Positions 34,172-43,239 of a DNA stretch of 64,000 nt are shown in pieces. The stretch's first letter is position 1; every line of letters starts with the position of its first letter. The notes beneath the pieces are model-generated. The model was not told the DNA's origin. It saw only the letters and a program-made list of their open reading frames with translations, and searched no databases. The stretch comes from VGJW01 sp035285595 (GTDB lineage: Bacteria > Cyanobacteriota > Sericytochromatia > S15B-MN24 > VGJW01): the NCBI GenBank assembly GCA_035285595.1, contig JAYKGV010000059.1, forward strand, positions 1 to 64,000, in the 5' to 3' direction. The position numbers and the translations under genes were made by a program.

Positions 34172-35506
34172 ATGTCCGTCACCACTCTGTCCACGTCCGC
34201 CCTGCTTGAAGCAGCATTGGCCACCTCCCCGGCCGATGCGACGGAATTCATCCTGACGGATGCACAAGAGGACCTGACGCGTTTTGGCGACAATGCGATC
34301 ACCCAGAACGTCTCCAAGCGCGTCCGCAGCCTTTCGGTTCGGATTCAGCACCAAGGGCGCGAGGCACGTGTCGATACCACTCAGCTTCACGAAGCGGGTG
34401 TACGCCAGGCAATCGCAGACGCCATGCGGCTGGCCGCCCTGCAAGAAGCCGATCCGGCCATGATGCTTATGCTGGAAGGTCCCCAGACATACAGAACTCT
34501 ACCTGACCGGGGCATGCGCGACGGGACGCCCGAAGACCGGGCAACCCATGCCGAGTTGGCCGTCCGCCTTTGCGAAGAGGCCGGTGCGAGAGCCGCCGGC
34601 ATCTCGGCACAGACCCGCACGCACGTCATCGTGCTGAACAGCAGGGGTGTCAGGGCAGAAGGCACGACCCAGCGGTGCGAGTATTCCGTCACAGCCGACA
34701 AGGACGACGGATCCGGCTGGGCGAAGCAGGTCGTCAGCAATCCCGATCTCATCGACTCCGAAGCCATCGCGCGCCGCGCCGTCGACAAAGCCTTGGCCAG
34801 TCGTCATCATCGTCCGCTGGCTCCCGGTCACTACCCCGTGGTCCTCGAAGCGGCAGCCGTTGCGGATCTGGTGCGGATGTTTCCCTGGATGGCCTTCAAT
34901 GCCCTGGACTACCTGGAAGGGCGGCACTTCGCCCTCGACCGCGTGGGTGAACGTTTCTTCGACCCGAAGCTGACCATTGTCGACGACATAGTCGAAGTAC
35001 CAGGCTTGCCCTTCGACTATGAGGGTGTGCCTCGCCAGCGCGTGCCCCTGATTGAGGAAGGACGCTTCGTAGGACTGGTGCATGACCGCTCGACGGCCGC
35101 CCGTGCCGGTGTGGCCCCGACCGGCCATGGAGGTCCGGCTCCCAATCCGTACGGAGCCTACGCCTCTCATCTGGTCGTGTCTCCCGGAGTCGCACGCGAG
35201 GAAGACCTCGTCCGAGGCATGAAGAGCGGTCTATTGGTCACCCAGCTGCACTACTTGAATGTCGTCGACCGTATGGACTTGTCCATCACCGGCATGACCC
35301 GAAGCGGGACCTTCTGGGTCGAGAATGGAGAGATTGCCTACCCCGTGGAGAATATGCGCTTCACGGATTCGCTCATTCATCTGCTTGGCTCCATCGACGC
35401 CCTGTCACGCGACCGGGAATGGGCCGCGGCCTTCTGGGAAGGTACGTCGCTCGCGCCCGCGATGCGCCTCCCTCGCATGCATTTCTCCAGCCCCGCGGGC
35501 TTCTGA
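34172..35506 (+). CDS. pmbA: TldE/PmbA-like subunit of the TldD-TldE protease
   Basis: A 444-residue member of the U62/PmbA family, the non-catalytic partner of TldD in a heterodimeric metalloprotease that trims peptides such as microcin precursors and antitoxins. Recognisable segments are the N-terminal strand-helix domain, RALASRHHRPLAPGHYPVVLE-type hinge, and GPAPNPYGAY with the C-terminal GTFWVENGEIAYPVENMRFTDS. No HExxxH motif is present, as expected for TldE. ATG at 34172 (MSVTTLS) follows GAGG at good spacing. tldD starts 20 bp downstream, so the complex is encoded as one unit. Confidence 0.88.
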   Translation: MSVTTLSTSALLEAALATSPADATEFILTDAQEDLTRFGDNAITQNVSKRVRSLSVRIQHQGREARVDTTQLHEAGVRQAIADAMRLAALQEADPAMMLMLEGPQTYRTLPDRGMRDGTPEDRATHAELAVRLCEEAGARAAGISAQTRTHVIVLNSRGVRAEGTTQRCEYSVTADKDDGSGWAKQVVSNPDLIDSEAIARRAVDKALASRHHRPLAPGHYPVVLEAAAVADLVRMFPWMAFNALDYLEGRHFALDRVGERFFDPKLTIVDDIVEVPGLPFDYEGVPRQRVPLIEEGRFVGLVHDRSTAARAGVAPTGHGGPAPNPYGAYASHLVVSPGVAREEDLVRGMKSGLLVTQLHYLNVVDRMDLSITGMTRSGTFWVENGEIAYPVENMRFTDSLIHLLGSIDALSRDREWAAAFWEGTSLAPAMRLPRMHFSSPAGF

Positions 35507-35526
35507 TTCGCCGGAAGGAACAGTTG

Positions 35527-37023
35527 ATGACCCTTGCCACTCCACTTCCCGTCCCCGCTGAACAGCTGGTCGTCCACGCGCGCGAACTTGCCGTGGCGGC
35601 ATTGAATGCAGCCCAGATCACCGGAGCCACCTATGCGGACGTCCGTATCGTGCATACCAGCCGAGAGCGCGTCATCGTCAAGAACGGACGTATTGGCGAG
35701 CTGGAGCGCAGCCATGATCTGGGTACCGGCATCCGCGTGCTGGCGGAGGGCGCATGGGGCTTCGCCTCGACACCCGAGCTGACGGCAGAGGCCTTGGCGG
35801 AAGCCGCCAAGCTGGCCGTGCGCGTGGCGCGCGCCAGCGCCACCGTGCGCAGGCAGGCGGTGCGGCTTGCTCCCGAAGCGCCGGTTCGCGATCGTTGGCA
35901 GACCCCCTACCAGGTGGATCCCTTTTCCGTCCCACTTGAAGAAAAAATAGCCTTGCTTCGCCAAGTGGACGCCATTTTGCGGGAACGACCCGAGATCGCC
36001 GTCGCCGAGTCCACCTTGGAGGCCATGCGGGAGCGCCAATGGTTCGCCACCACCGAGGGAACTTTCATTGACCAGGAAATCACTCGCTGTGGCGGAGGCT
36101 TCGAGGTCACGGCGGTAGGGAACGGCGATGCGCAGACCCGGTCGTTCCCGGCGTCCTTCCGGGGCCACCACAAGACCATGGGTTACGAGATCGTGGGGGC
36201 ACTGAAGCTGGTCGAGAACGCTGCCCGCATTCGGGACGAGGCCATTGCCCTTCTCACGGCTCCGGCCTGCCCCAGTGGCAAGACCGATCTGATTCTCCTC
36301 GGGGGGCAGCTTTGCCTGCAAATCCACGAATCGGTGGGCCATCCCAACGAGCTGGATCGCGTCCTTGGGATGGAAAGCAACTACGCGGGCGTATCCTTCT
36401 GCACACCCGAGAAACAGGGGAAATTCCGCTACGGTTCCGAGGTCGTGAACCTGGTGGCCGACGGCACGGTCCCAGGCGGACTCGCGACCGCAGGCTACGA
36501 TGATGATGGGGTGGCTGCCCAAAGGTGGCATGTGGTGCGCGAGGGCATCCATCAAGGCTATTTCACGAACCGGGAGCTCTGCGAACGCATTGGCGAAACC
36601 CGCTCAAATGGCTGCAATCGGGCAGAGGGTTGGAGCAACATCCCCATCGTGCGAATCCCCAATTTGTCGCTGATGCCCGGAACGTGGGACCTCGACGAGC
36701 TCATCGCGGATACCAAGGATGGCATCTTGATGGACACCAACCGTTCGTGGTCGATCGACCAGATGCGTCTCAACTTCCAGTTTGGCTGCGAAGTGGCCTG
36801 GGAGATCAAGGACGGTAAGCTGGGCAGGCTGCTGCGCAATCCCAACTACCAGGGCATCACTCCGGAGTTCTGGAACAGCTGCGACGCGGTTTGTGACAAC
36901 CGCTGGTTCGACCTCTGGTCCGTCATCAATTGTGGCAAGGGCCAGCCTGGACAAACCGCCGAGATGAGCCACGGCTCCAGCCCGGCACGCTTCCGTGGAG
37001 TCACCGTTGGCGTAACGGCATGA
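35527..37023 (+). CDS. tldD: TldD catalytic subunit of the TldD-TldE metalloprotease
   Basis: A 498-residue catalytic subunit. The zinc motif HExxxH is intact at H267-E268-H272 (IHESVGHPNE). Further signatures: YADVRIVHTSRERVIVKNG at the N-terminus and GWSNIPIVRIPNLSLMPGTWDLDELI near the C-terminus. ATG at 35527 follows AAGGAA. With the partner tldE directly upstream the whole complex is encoded here. In known systems it degrades unfolded or leader peptides; no bacteriocin gene is visible nearby. A region with three 11-bp direct repeats begins 8 bp after the stop. Confidence 0.92.
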   Translation: MTLATPLPVPAEQLVVHARELAVAALNAAQITGATYADVRIVHTSRERVIVKNGRIGELERSHDLGTGIRVLAEGAWGFASTPELTAEALAEAAKLAVRVARASATVRRQAVRLAPEAPVRDRWQTPYQVDPFSVPLEEKIALLRQVDAILRERPEIAVAESTLEAMRERQWFATTEGTFIDQEITRCGGGFEVTAVGNGDAQTRSFPASFRGHHKTMGYEIVGALKLVENAARIRDEAIALLTAPACPSGKTDLILLGGQLCLQIHESVGHPNELDRVLGMESNYAGVSFCTPEKQGKFRYGSEVVNLVADGTVPGGLATAGYDDDGVAAQRWHVVREGIHQGYFTNRELCERIGETRSNGCNRAEGWSNIPIVRIPNLSLMPGTWDLDELIADTKDGILMDTNRSWSIDQMRLNFQFGCEVAWEIKDGKLGRLLRNPNYQGITPEFWNSCDAVCDNRWFDLWSVINCGKGQPGQTAEMSHGSSPARFRGVTVGVTA

Positions 37024-37030
37024 CTCGTAC

Positions 37031-37058
37031 TTAGCCTCAAGTTAACCTTTCCTTAGGA
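37031..37058 (+). promoter_or_regulatory. Triple 11-bp direct repeat (TTAGCC/TTAACC/TTAGGA), Pho-box-like
   Basis: CTTAGCCT, GTTAACCT and CTTAGGAA occur at 37030, 37041 and 37052, exactly 11 bp apart with 3-bp spacers, close to the cyanobacterial Pho-box consensus (C/T)TTAACCT-N3. They lie 36 bp before the ATG of a lipoprotein. This is the clearest of the sites in the window. Confidence 0.5.
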
Positions 37059-37093
37059 ATGTTCCTTGCTCGGAGGGCGACAACCTCTCCAAG

Positions 37094-37801
37094 ATGCGTC
37101 AGCTCCGTCCCCAATCCGCCTCCAGGCTCGCCTGGGTGCTGGCCTTGGTGGTCACGGGCTGTGGCCGGGCCACTCCCACCCAGCCTGTGTTGCGGACCAA
37201 CCCGTCGATGACTCCAGTGCCTGCGGCCCGTCCTGTCCCGCCGGCACAGGCACCCGCCGCAGCAGGAGATAATGGGGACATCGCCAAAAATCCATTTGTC
37301 GTGTGGGTCAAGAAGAGCTACCCGCGTGAAGCGGCCCAGATCATCACCAGATATTTGGCTGATGATGGCAGCCTCGACAAGGATCGTCAGATCTTCCGGG
37401 AGCAGGCGGTGGGGCAGGTCGCAGCAGAAGTCCTCAAAAACTGTGCCAAGGGACTGCCTCAAGGCCTTTCGGCCCGTCGTCAAGGACCAGCCGTCGTCTG
37501 CACGGGGGTGGTCGAGCAGCAGGGACATCGCATCGCGGTGCGGTTCGAGTTCGTGGTCTACACCCGCAGCGATGGCATGATCGTCATCGATCAGCCCGTC
37601 TCCTCCATCGGTGCCGAGGTCCAAGGCTTCGATCTGCTGGTCCGCCTCTTCGGCGGAGACTTGCGTGCCAAGGTCAGGGAGGAGATTATGAAGCAGCTGC
37701 TTGTCGAGGGCCCCAAGGCCGTAGCCGCACAGCCCGGCTTGGCGTGGTACCCCGAAGGCTACTTCGTACTCGACCCCGGCTTCGCCTTCGTAAACCTGTG
37801 A
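37094..37801 (+). CDS. Lipoprotein of unknown function
   Basis: A 235-residue exported protein: signal peptide with lipobox VVTGC (Cys23), a Pro/Ala-rich linker to about residue 60, then a mixed alpha/beta domain (KNPFVVWVKKSYPREAAQII through LLVEGPKAVAAQPG) ending YPEGYFVLDPGFAFVNL. I do not recognise the domain. The mature protein has two Cys near 116-136 that could pair. Upstream lies the strongest Pho-box-like repeat cluster, so it may be induced together with the exported proteases. Confidence 0.75.
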   Translation: MRQLRPQSASRLAWVLALVVTGCGRATPTQPVLRTNPSMTPVPAARPVPPAQAPAAAGDNGDIAKNPFVVWVKKSYPREAAQIITRYLADDGSLDKDRQIFREQAVGQVAAEVLKNCAKGLPQGLSARRQGPAVVCTGVVEQQGHRIAVRFEFVVYTRSDGMIVIDQPVSSIGAEVQGFDLLVRLFGGDLRAKVREEIMKQLLVEGPKAVAAQPGLAWYPEGYFVLDPGFAFVNL

Positions 37802-37864
37802 TTTCCAGTATGCCGTCCTCCTGACGGTCCTCGCAGCCCCGCAACTTACCGAAAGCCTCTGACG

Positions 37865-39187
37865 ATGATGGCATCCCGAGATCGCTTCCACGCCCTGTTG
37901 GCCGAGGGCGTTGGCATCCCTACCGTCAGCATGGACCCTGCCCGAGCCGCCGACATGGCAAGGGGCGCGGAATGGGCAGCATCAACCATCAGATCCTTCG
38001 GAGGACAGGCAGAGATCCTGCAAACGGGGGGCTGGCCGACCGTCCATGGCTGGTTCCGTAGTGCCGGCGCGACCCGTTCCCTTGCGATCTACAACCATCT
38101 GGACGTCCAGCCGGCCAACGAACCCGAATGGCTGACGGATCCCTTCACCCTGACGTCCCTCGGAGACACGTGGTTCGGCCGGGGTACCACCGACGACAAG
38201 GGTCCTGCGCTGGCGGCCTTGTTTGCTGCAGCGGAAGCGCACGCAGCGGGGGTCCCGCTCGACATCCACTTCATCTGGGAGTTTGAGGAGGAGATTGGCA
38301 GCCCCCACTTCAAGGAAGCCTTGGCTCGAATCCCTGGTCCCTTCGATTCCGTGCTGGTCTCCGACACCATCTGGATCTCGAGGGATGTTCCCGCCAGTCC
38401 CCTTGGCCTTCGCGGCATGCAGACCTTCACCCTGTACCTGCGGACGGCCGACCACGACACTCATTCGGGTCTGGTGGGCGGTGCCGCGCGCAATCCTTTG
38501 CTTGAGCTTGCCGAGCTGGTCGCAGCGATGGTCGACTCGGAGTCGGGTCGCGTCAAGATTCCGGGATTTTACGACGCCGTTCGGGCCACCGAGGAAGCCA
38601 CCCTCGAAGGCTTCGTTCGAGCAGGCTTTGACGTGGACAGATTCTGTCAGGCCCATGGCCTCTTCAGTTTAAGAGACACCGACCCACGAACGGTCACGCA
38701 AAAGCTCTGGACCCTCCCCACTATGGAACTCCACGGCCTTGCCGGTGGCTACCACGGACCCGGTGTAAAGTCGGCCGTGCCGCCGTGGGGCGAAGCGAAG
38801 ATGAGCATGCGGCTGGTGCCCGACATGACGGCAGCAGCCGCGATGGACCGCGTGCTGCACTTCGTGGCGGCCCATCACCCTGAGGTCGAAGTTCGCGCCG
38901 GCCAAGGGCTCGAACCCTATCTGTGCCCGCCCGACGCTCCCCAGATCTCTCTGCTCGCCGACGCCTTGCGCGAGGCCTTCGACAAGGAACCTGCCTTCGT
39001 GCGGGAAGGAGGAAGCATCGGTGCCGTGGTGCAGATGGCCCGACATTGGCAATGTCCCGTGTTGTTCATGGGACTGTCCTTGCCGGAACATGGCTACCAC
39101 GCGCCCAATGAGAACTTCGACTGGGCCATGGCGGAAGGCGGGATCCGGGCCTTCGGGCACTATTTCAGGGCACTGGCCCAGCGCTGA
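37865..39187 (+). CDS. M20-family dipeptidase/metallopeptidase
   Basis: A 440-residue zinc peptidase of the M20 (ArgE/DapE/CPG2, dipeptidase-like) family. Metal ligands are visible in YNHLDVQP, GRGTTDDKG and EFEEEIGS (catalytic Glu and ligand), with the dimerisation-domain signature DTHSGLVGG and a late His in EHGYHAPNE. No signal peptide, so cytoplasmic dipeptide cleavage is likely. It converges on the epimerase gene and overlaps it by 28 bp. Confidence 0.9.
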   Translation: MMASRDRFHALLAEGVGIPTVSMDPARAADMARGAEWAASTIRSFGGQAEILQTGGWPTVHGWFRSAGATRSLAIYNHLDVQPANEPEWLTDPFTLTSLGDTWFGRGTTDDKGPALAALFAAAEAHAAGVPLDIHFIWEFEEEIGSPHFKEALARIPGPFDSVLVSDTIWISRDVPASPLGLRGMQTFTLYLRTADHDTHSGLVGGAARNPLLELAELVAAMVDSESGRVKIPGFYDAVRATEEATLEGFVRAGFDVDRFCQAHGLFSLRDTDPRTVTQKLWTLPTMELHGLAGGYHGPGVKSAVPPWGEAKMSMRLVPDMTAAAAMDRVLHFVAAHHPEVEVRAGQGLEPYLCPPDAPQISLLADALREAFDKEPAFVREGGSIGAVVQMARHWQCPVLFMGLSLPEHGYHAPNENFDWAMAEGGIRAFGHYFRALAQR

Positions 39188-40095
39188 GGAGCAAGGCGCG
39201 GATCGGACGCCAGAATTTCGTCCACCGTCGGATAGTCAAGTCGTCCCGTCAAGGACCGCAAATCGACGACCGGATAGCGAAAGTTTCGCCGCGCCAGGCA
39301 ATGGCGATCCCACGCCGTGAACTTCCACGGCAACACCCTCGGCAGTAGCTCGAGCCCCTTCGTGATGTCCCACTCCGGGGCATCGTCCGCCCCCAGTGCC
39401 CGTGCCACCGCGGAAGCCACCTCTCGCACCGTCAGCGCGGGCAGGCCCACGACAAGGCGTCCGGATGGCGGCGGATGATCGATCAGCCAGACCGCGAGGC
39501 GGGCAAGGTCTGCGGCGTGGATGACGTGAAAAGCTCCCTCGAAGGTCAAACGTGCAAGCAAGCCCCGCCAAGGCCGGAGAGCCGGAAGCCCCTCCATGGC
39601 CGCTGACCTCGGATGTCGATCGTCTCCTCCCAGCACCACCGTGGGGAAGACGGGAACGATTCGTGGGTCGGGCGGCATCGTGGCCAGCGCAGCGTGCTTG
39701 GAACGGATGTAGTCGGTCCCGAAGTCGGGTGCGGCCGCATCGAGCGAGCCATCGGGATCGAGCACGCTGGCCGTCGAAAAGTACACCAGCCGCCGCGCAC
39801 GTCTCAGCCCCTCTACCAGGCGATGCGTGGTCTCGACATTGACACGATGCGCCAGAGGCCCTCCCCAGCTCGTGGCGACAAGTATGGCCGCCTCCACCTC
39901 GACGACGTGGCCCAACCAGGGTTCAGGATCTGCAAGATCGCCCTTGATGCACGTGACCCGTGCTCGCAAATCTTCACGCAGCCTACCGGGGTCGCGCAAA
40001 AGAACCACCGGCCTGACATCCCCCAGCTCGAGAAGATGCTCGATCACGTAGTGACCGACGCAGCCGGCCGCCCCCGTCACGAGAACCTGCCGCAT
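39160..40095 (-). CDS. NAD(P)-dependent epimerase/dehydratase family protein (extended SDR)
   Basis: A 311-residue extended SDR. The start MRQVLVTGAAGCVGHYVIEHL carries the NAD(P)-binding GxxGxxG, DL near 60 (KGDLADPEP) and a Ser-rich loop FSTASVLDPDG. The canonical YxxxK is visible as YIRSK, so the active site seems intact. Similar to NAD-dependent epimerases that act on nucleotide sugars or isoprenoid-like compounds. The ATG at 40095 is chosen because longer N-terminal extension (to 40314) lacks family similarity and runs antisense through the pseudouridine synthase gene. Confidence 0.82.
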   Translation of the reverse strand: MRQVLVTGAAGCVGHYVIEHLLELGDVRPVVLLRDPGRLREDLRARVTCIKGDLADPEPWLGHVVEVEAAILVATSWGGPLAHRVNVETTHRLVEGLRRARRLVYFSTASVLDPDGSLDAAAPDFGTDYIRSKHAALATMPPDPRIVPVFPTVVLGGDDRHPRSAAMEGLPALRPWRGLLARLTFEGAFHVIHAADLARLAVWLIDHPPPSGRLVVGLPALTVREVASAVARALGADDAPEWDITKGLELLPRVLPWKFTAWDRHCLARRNFRYPVVDLRSLTGRLDYPTVDEILASDPRLAPQRWASALK

Positions 40096-40125
40096 CCAAA
40101 TGAGCGTAGCACGTACAATAAGCCC

Positions 40126-41001
40126 ATGCGGCTGGTCGAGCTTGTGGTCGGAGAGAAGGAGGCTCTTCTTCCGCTTCACGCCTTGTTGCGGGATCGCATG
40201 GGCATGCCCCGTCGGCTGCTGCGCAGGTTGTGGACGGAGGGTGCCGTCCTGGTCGATGGCCAGTCGGCTCTGCCTTGGCAGCGCCCACGACCCGGGGCCT
40301 TCATCGAGGTTCACTGGAATCCACCTCCTGCTTCAGGTGCAGAGGACTTGCCCCTTTCCGTGGTGTGGGAAGACGAGGACGTCCTCGTCGTTGACAAACC
40401 CGCTGGGATGGTCTGCCACCCGACCCATGGCGTGGGGTCCGGCACGCTGGCCGGTGCCTTGAAGCAACATTGCGGTGCTGCTCATCTCGTCCAACGCCTG
40501 GACCGCGAGACCTCGGGTCTCCTCCTGGCGGCACGCCACCCGTGGGCCGCCGCAAGGCTCGGCGAGGCCATGGCACGACGCACGATCCGGCGTCAATATC
40601 TCGCCTTGGTGCAAGGCACACGCGCGTCGTGGCCCCAGATCATCGAAGCCCCCATCGGGCGCAATCCCGAGACCGGCGATCGTCGGGTGGATCCGACCGG
40701 TCAGTCGGCCCTTACACGCATCATGGCCGACGAAGCGTGTGAAGGAGGAACGTGGTTGAGGCTGGCTCTGGAAACCGGCCGCACGCACCAAATCCGAGTT
40801 CACCTCGCTCACTTGGGGCATCCTGTGGTGGGGGACCCTCGCTACGGTTCCGGACGCGCATGCACACGGATGGCACTGCACGCAGCCCATCTGGTCTTTC
40901 TCCATCCGCGAACCGCCGCGTGGGTGACCATCTCGGCGCCATGGCCTTGCGATCTGCCCTCAGAGCCGACGGTTGGCCGAGAACTTCAACCGTATGCGTA
41001 G
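40126..41001 (+). CDS. RluA-family pseudouridine synthase
   Basis: A 291-residue rRNA/tRNA pseudouridine synthase. The catalytic aspartate D126 lies in LVQRLDRETSGLLL, and the motif III segment GRTHQIRVHLAHLGHPVVGDPRYG is intact. An S4-like N-terminal region (RLLRRLWTEGAVLVDG) places it with RluD/RluC-type enzymes; the target uridine is not decidable. The TACAAT hexamer at 40114-40119 stands only 6 bp before the ATG, implying a leaderless start. It overlaps the next gene by 8 bp. Confidence 0.9.
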   Translation: MRLVELVVGEKEALLPLHALLRDRMGMPRRLLRRLWTEGAVLVDGQSALPWQRPRPGAFIEVHWNPPPASGAEDLPLSVVWEDEDVLVVDKPAGMVCHPTHGVGSGTLAGALKQHCGAAHLVQRLDRETSGLLLAARHPWAAARLGEAMARRTIRRQYLALVQGTRASWPQIIEAPIGRNPETGDRRVDPTGQSALTRIMADEACEGGTWLRLALETGRTHQIRVHLAHLGHPVVGDPRYGSGRACTRMALHAAHLVFLHPRTAAWVTISAPWPCDLPSEPTVGRELQPYA

Positions 41002-42721
41002 TTTCGACCTGATTCTGGACCGGACCTGGGCCGGCGGGATTCTCGTTCCCGGAGCACCGGTGGCTCTGGCCCCGGACGTGTTGGCCGTAGATGCCCAGGG
41101 GACGCTGCTCGTGGCCGAGGGCCTCGCTGGCCTGCCTCCCCGCCATCCCGTGCCCAAGGCGAGCCCGCTCCGCGTGGCGGTGCTGGATTCCGGCTTGTCG
41201 CTGCTGACCCTTCAGGAGGCGGGCCGCGCGCTACGTTCCGCGGGTTGGTGGTTGACGGATGCGGGAGGAGCTGCTCTGGGGCGTGTGATCTACGAATGTC
41301 TGGCCACTCCAGGCATGCTCATCGTAGGCAATCACCCTGGCCTAGGGATAGCCGGGGCGGCCGGATGCTTGGTGCTTCCGGCCCGACCTGCCGATGCCTT
41401 GCTGCTGGATCGGGGTTTGCCGATGACCCTGCCGACACCAGAGGCCTGGCCCATCTGGCTCGCGGCCGACTCGCCCGAGCCTCCCGATGGAACCGCCTTG
41501 GGCCTGAGCCTGTGGGCTCAGGGCGACTCCCCGGCATGGCGAGGACGTGTCGTGCTGCTGGAAGGTCCAGGTGCAGCGGCATTGCCCCTTGATGATCGAC
41601 TGCGTTGCACGGCCGTGCTCTTGCGAGCGGGCGCGCTGGCCGCGATCTTTCCGGGCGACGGCATCGTGCGTACGGAGCTCGAACTGCTGGGTCGTTCGCC
41701 AATTTCGCTGGAGTGGTCCGAGGGTTCGGACCATCTTCAGTCCTTTGCCTGGTCGCAATGCCACGATTGGATTCTGCCCCCTGGTCCCGACTCCTCTCCA
41801 CAGCCCGCCGAGGTACTGGAAGACCTTTCACGCGCGGGCATCCTGCTCGGTGGCCCCGTCTCCGGCACCTCTGAAATGCTCGCGAGATGGGGCAGGGGGA
41901 TGCCGCTTCACCTCCCGTGGCAAGAGAGTCCACTTCTGCTCGACCCCGCAAGCCCGCTTGAGCTCCGGCGCATGGCCGCGACCGGTATGCTGGACGGATG
42001 GCTGGGCAGCGGGGGACGGCTCACCACGTCTGACACTCCGCTTCCGGCGGTTCACCCCGAAACACCATGGCTGGGCACCGAGGCGTGGTCATCGCGACAC
42101 TCCTGGTTGGTGTCCCCCGGTTGCCTTGCTCGCTGGATGCATAAGCGGTGGCCGACACTTCCGCCGGCGTCAGGCCTGCCCGTCACGACCCTTGATGCGT
42201 CCGTGGTCGCCCGAAGCGACACGCTGCCCGCGGCCGCTCCCTTGCCCGAAGGCGAACATCCCGTGGCTTGGTCGACGGGTGCCACGCTGGCCGGGCTGCA
42301 GACCTCTTGCTGGCTTCCTGTCGAGGAAGCCCTGACACGACTTCACGCAGCCCTTGGTCTGCCGCCGGGGCCGGCCTGCGCCCTCGTGCTTCAAGGAACG
42401 GGAAGCCTCGGCTCGGTGCCGGAACCGTGGATCCGTGCCCTGGTGCAGCTGGGTGTGCGTGTGGTTGTGGCTGAGGCGTGGGACGACGTGTTACCTCTCG
42501 CGCTGGCCGAGGCAGGCATCCGGCCCTGGACGAGAGGCGGCACCGCGGAACTGCGGTTACGTCGGCCGGAAGGTGGCATGCCCGAGCGGCTCGGCGTTCG
42601 AGACCCTCTCGACGACCTCCATCGGGCGATCCTCGAGTCGGGAGGATTGTCCGGGTGGCTGCGCCTGCATTTGGAAGGACACTCGAGTTGGACCTTACCC
42701 GGTACGCACGGGGAGAGCTGA
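40994..42721 (+). CDS. Degenerate aconitase-family protein, probably non-catalytic
   Basis: A 575-residue protein that follows the aconitase (AcnA, ~640-residue type) layout from end to end but lacks the functional residues. Matching blocks: VPGAPVALAPDVLAVDAQGT (N-term), PGMLIVGNHPGLGIAGAAGC (usual GSDSHT...GALG), AIFPGDG (usual IFPSDE), DPASPLELRRMAATGMLDGWL, SWLVSPGCLARWM, and the swivel domain ALVQLGVRVVVAEAW...LAEAGIRPW. The DSH motif, the three cluster cysteines (GSCTN and CACGPC, here around 345 TSDTPL) and the GSSRE motif (here GSLGSVPEPW) are gone. So it should neither bind 4Fe-4S nor hydrate citrate. Overlaps the RluA gene by 8 bp and precedes cytochrome c. Role unknown, perhaps RNA binding. 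Confidence 0.65.
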   Translation: MRSFDLILDRTWAGGILVPGAPVALAPDVLAVDAQGTLLVAEGLAGLPPRHPVPKASPLRVAVLDSGLSLLTLQEAGRALRSAGWWLTDAGGAALGRVIYECLATPGMLIVGNHPGLGIAGAAGCLVLPARPADALLLDRGLPMTLPTPEAWPIWLAADSPEPPDGTALGLSLWAQGDSPAWRGRVVLLEGPGAAALPLDDRLRCTAVLLRAGALAAIFPGDGIVRTELELLGRSPISLEWSEGSDHLQSFAWSQCHDWILPPGPDSSPQPAEVLEDLSRAGILLGGPVSGTSEMLARWGRGMPLHLPWQESPLLLDPASPLELRRMAATGMLDGWLGSGGRLTTSDTPLPAVHPETPWLGTEAWSSRHSWLVSPGCLARWMHKRWPTLPPASGLPVTTLDASVVARSDTLPAAAPLPEGEHPVAWSTGATLAGLQTSCWLPVEEALTRLHAALGLPPGPACALVLQGTGSLGSVPEPWIRALVQLGVRVVVAEAWDDVLPLALAEAGIRPWTRGGTAELRLRRPEGGMPERLGVRDPLDDLHRAILESGGLSGWLRLHLEGHSSWTLPGTHGES

Positions 42722-42745
42722 CCCCCCTGGCCGCCTGCCTTGGTG

Positions 42746-42751
42746 TACAAT
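42746..42751 (+). promoter_or_regulatory. -10-like hexamer upstream of cytochrome c
   Basis: TACAAT at 42746-42751, directly preceded by TG, lies 38 bp before the cytochrome ATG, which has its own AGGAG. No convincing -35 is seen. Confidence 0.35.
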
Positions 42752-42789
42752 CCCAATCAGTGATTCCCCTCTTGCAGGAGCCAAGCCCC

Positions 42790-43158
42790 ATGCGCCACAT
42801 TCTAGCCGCCAGCGGCCTCGTTGCCTCGCTGGCCGCCGCCTTTGCCCTGACTGTCCAGCCGGCTGATGCCGCGGGTGGCAATGTCGCCAACGGCAAGAAG
42901 GTCTTCCAGGCCAACTGCGCCACCTGCCACGGCACCGAGGCCACCAAGAAGCCCGTACTGCCTAACGCGGCCAACTTCTGGAAAGGTGAGTTCAAGCGGA
43001 CCAAAGGAATCCCGGCGAACGTGGCCAAGATCGTCGAAAAGGGCGGAGCTGGCTACGGTGGCGGAGCCTCAGCCCAGATGCCTGCATGGGGCTTTCTGAA
43101 GGCCGAGGACCGGAAGGACGTCGTCGCCTACGTCTTGTCCTTCAAGAAGAAGAAGTAG
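42790..43158 (+). CDS. Class I c-type cytochrome
   Basis: A 122-residue periplasmic monohaem cytochrome. Residues 1-28 are a Sec signal peptide ending ADA-AG. The haem-binding CxxCH motif is CATCH at 43-47, and the axial Met is probably in SAQMPAWG. The C-terminal helix (EDRKDVVAYVLSFKKKK) with a Lys-rich end is usual for cytochromes c that dock with an oxidase. AGGAG precedes the start. Transcribed with or just after the aconitase-like gene; a terminator follows. Confidence 0.93.
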   Translation: MRHILAASGLVASLAAAFALTVQPADAAGGNVANGKKVFQANCATCHGTEATKKPVLPNAANFWKGEFKRTKGIPANVAKIVEKGGAGYGGGASAQMPAWGFLKAEDRKDVVAYVLSFKKKK

Positions 43159-43170
43159 CTCGCAGATCAG

Positions 43171-43207
43171 AAGGGCTCCCTGCCTTCCGGTGGGGAGCCC
43201 TTGGTCT
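43171..43207 (+). terminator. Hairpin terminator after cytochrome c
   Basis: AGGGCTCCC at 43172-43180 pairs with GGGAGCCCT at 43193-43201. The following T-tract is short (TTGGTCTT), so strength is moderate. It lies between converging genes. Confidence 0.6.
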
Positions 43208-43239
43208 TGGTAGCCTGTCTACGAGAGCGAGGGTTTCAG

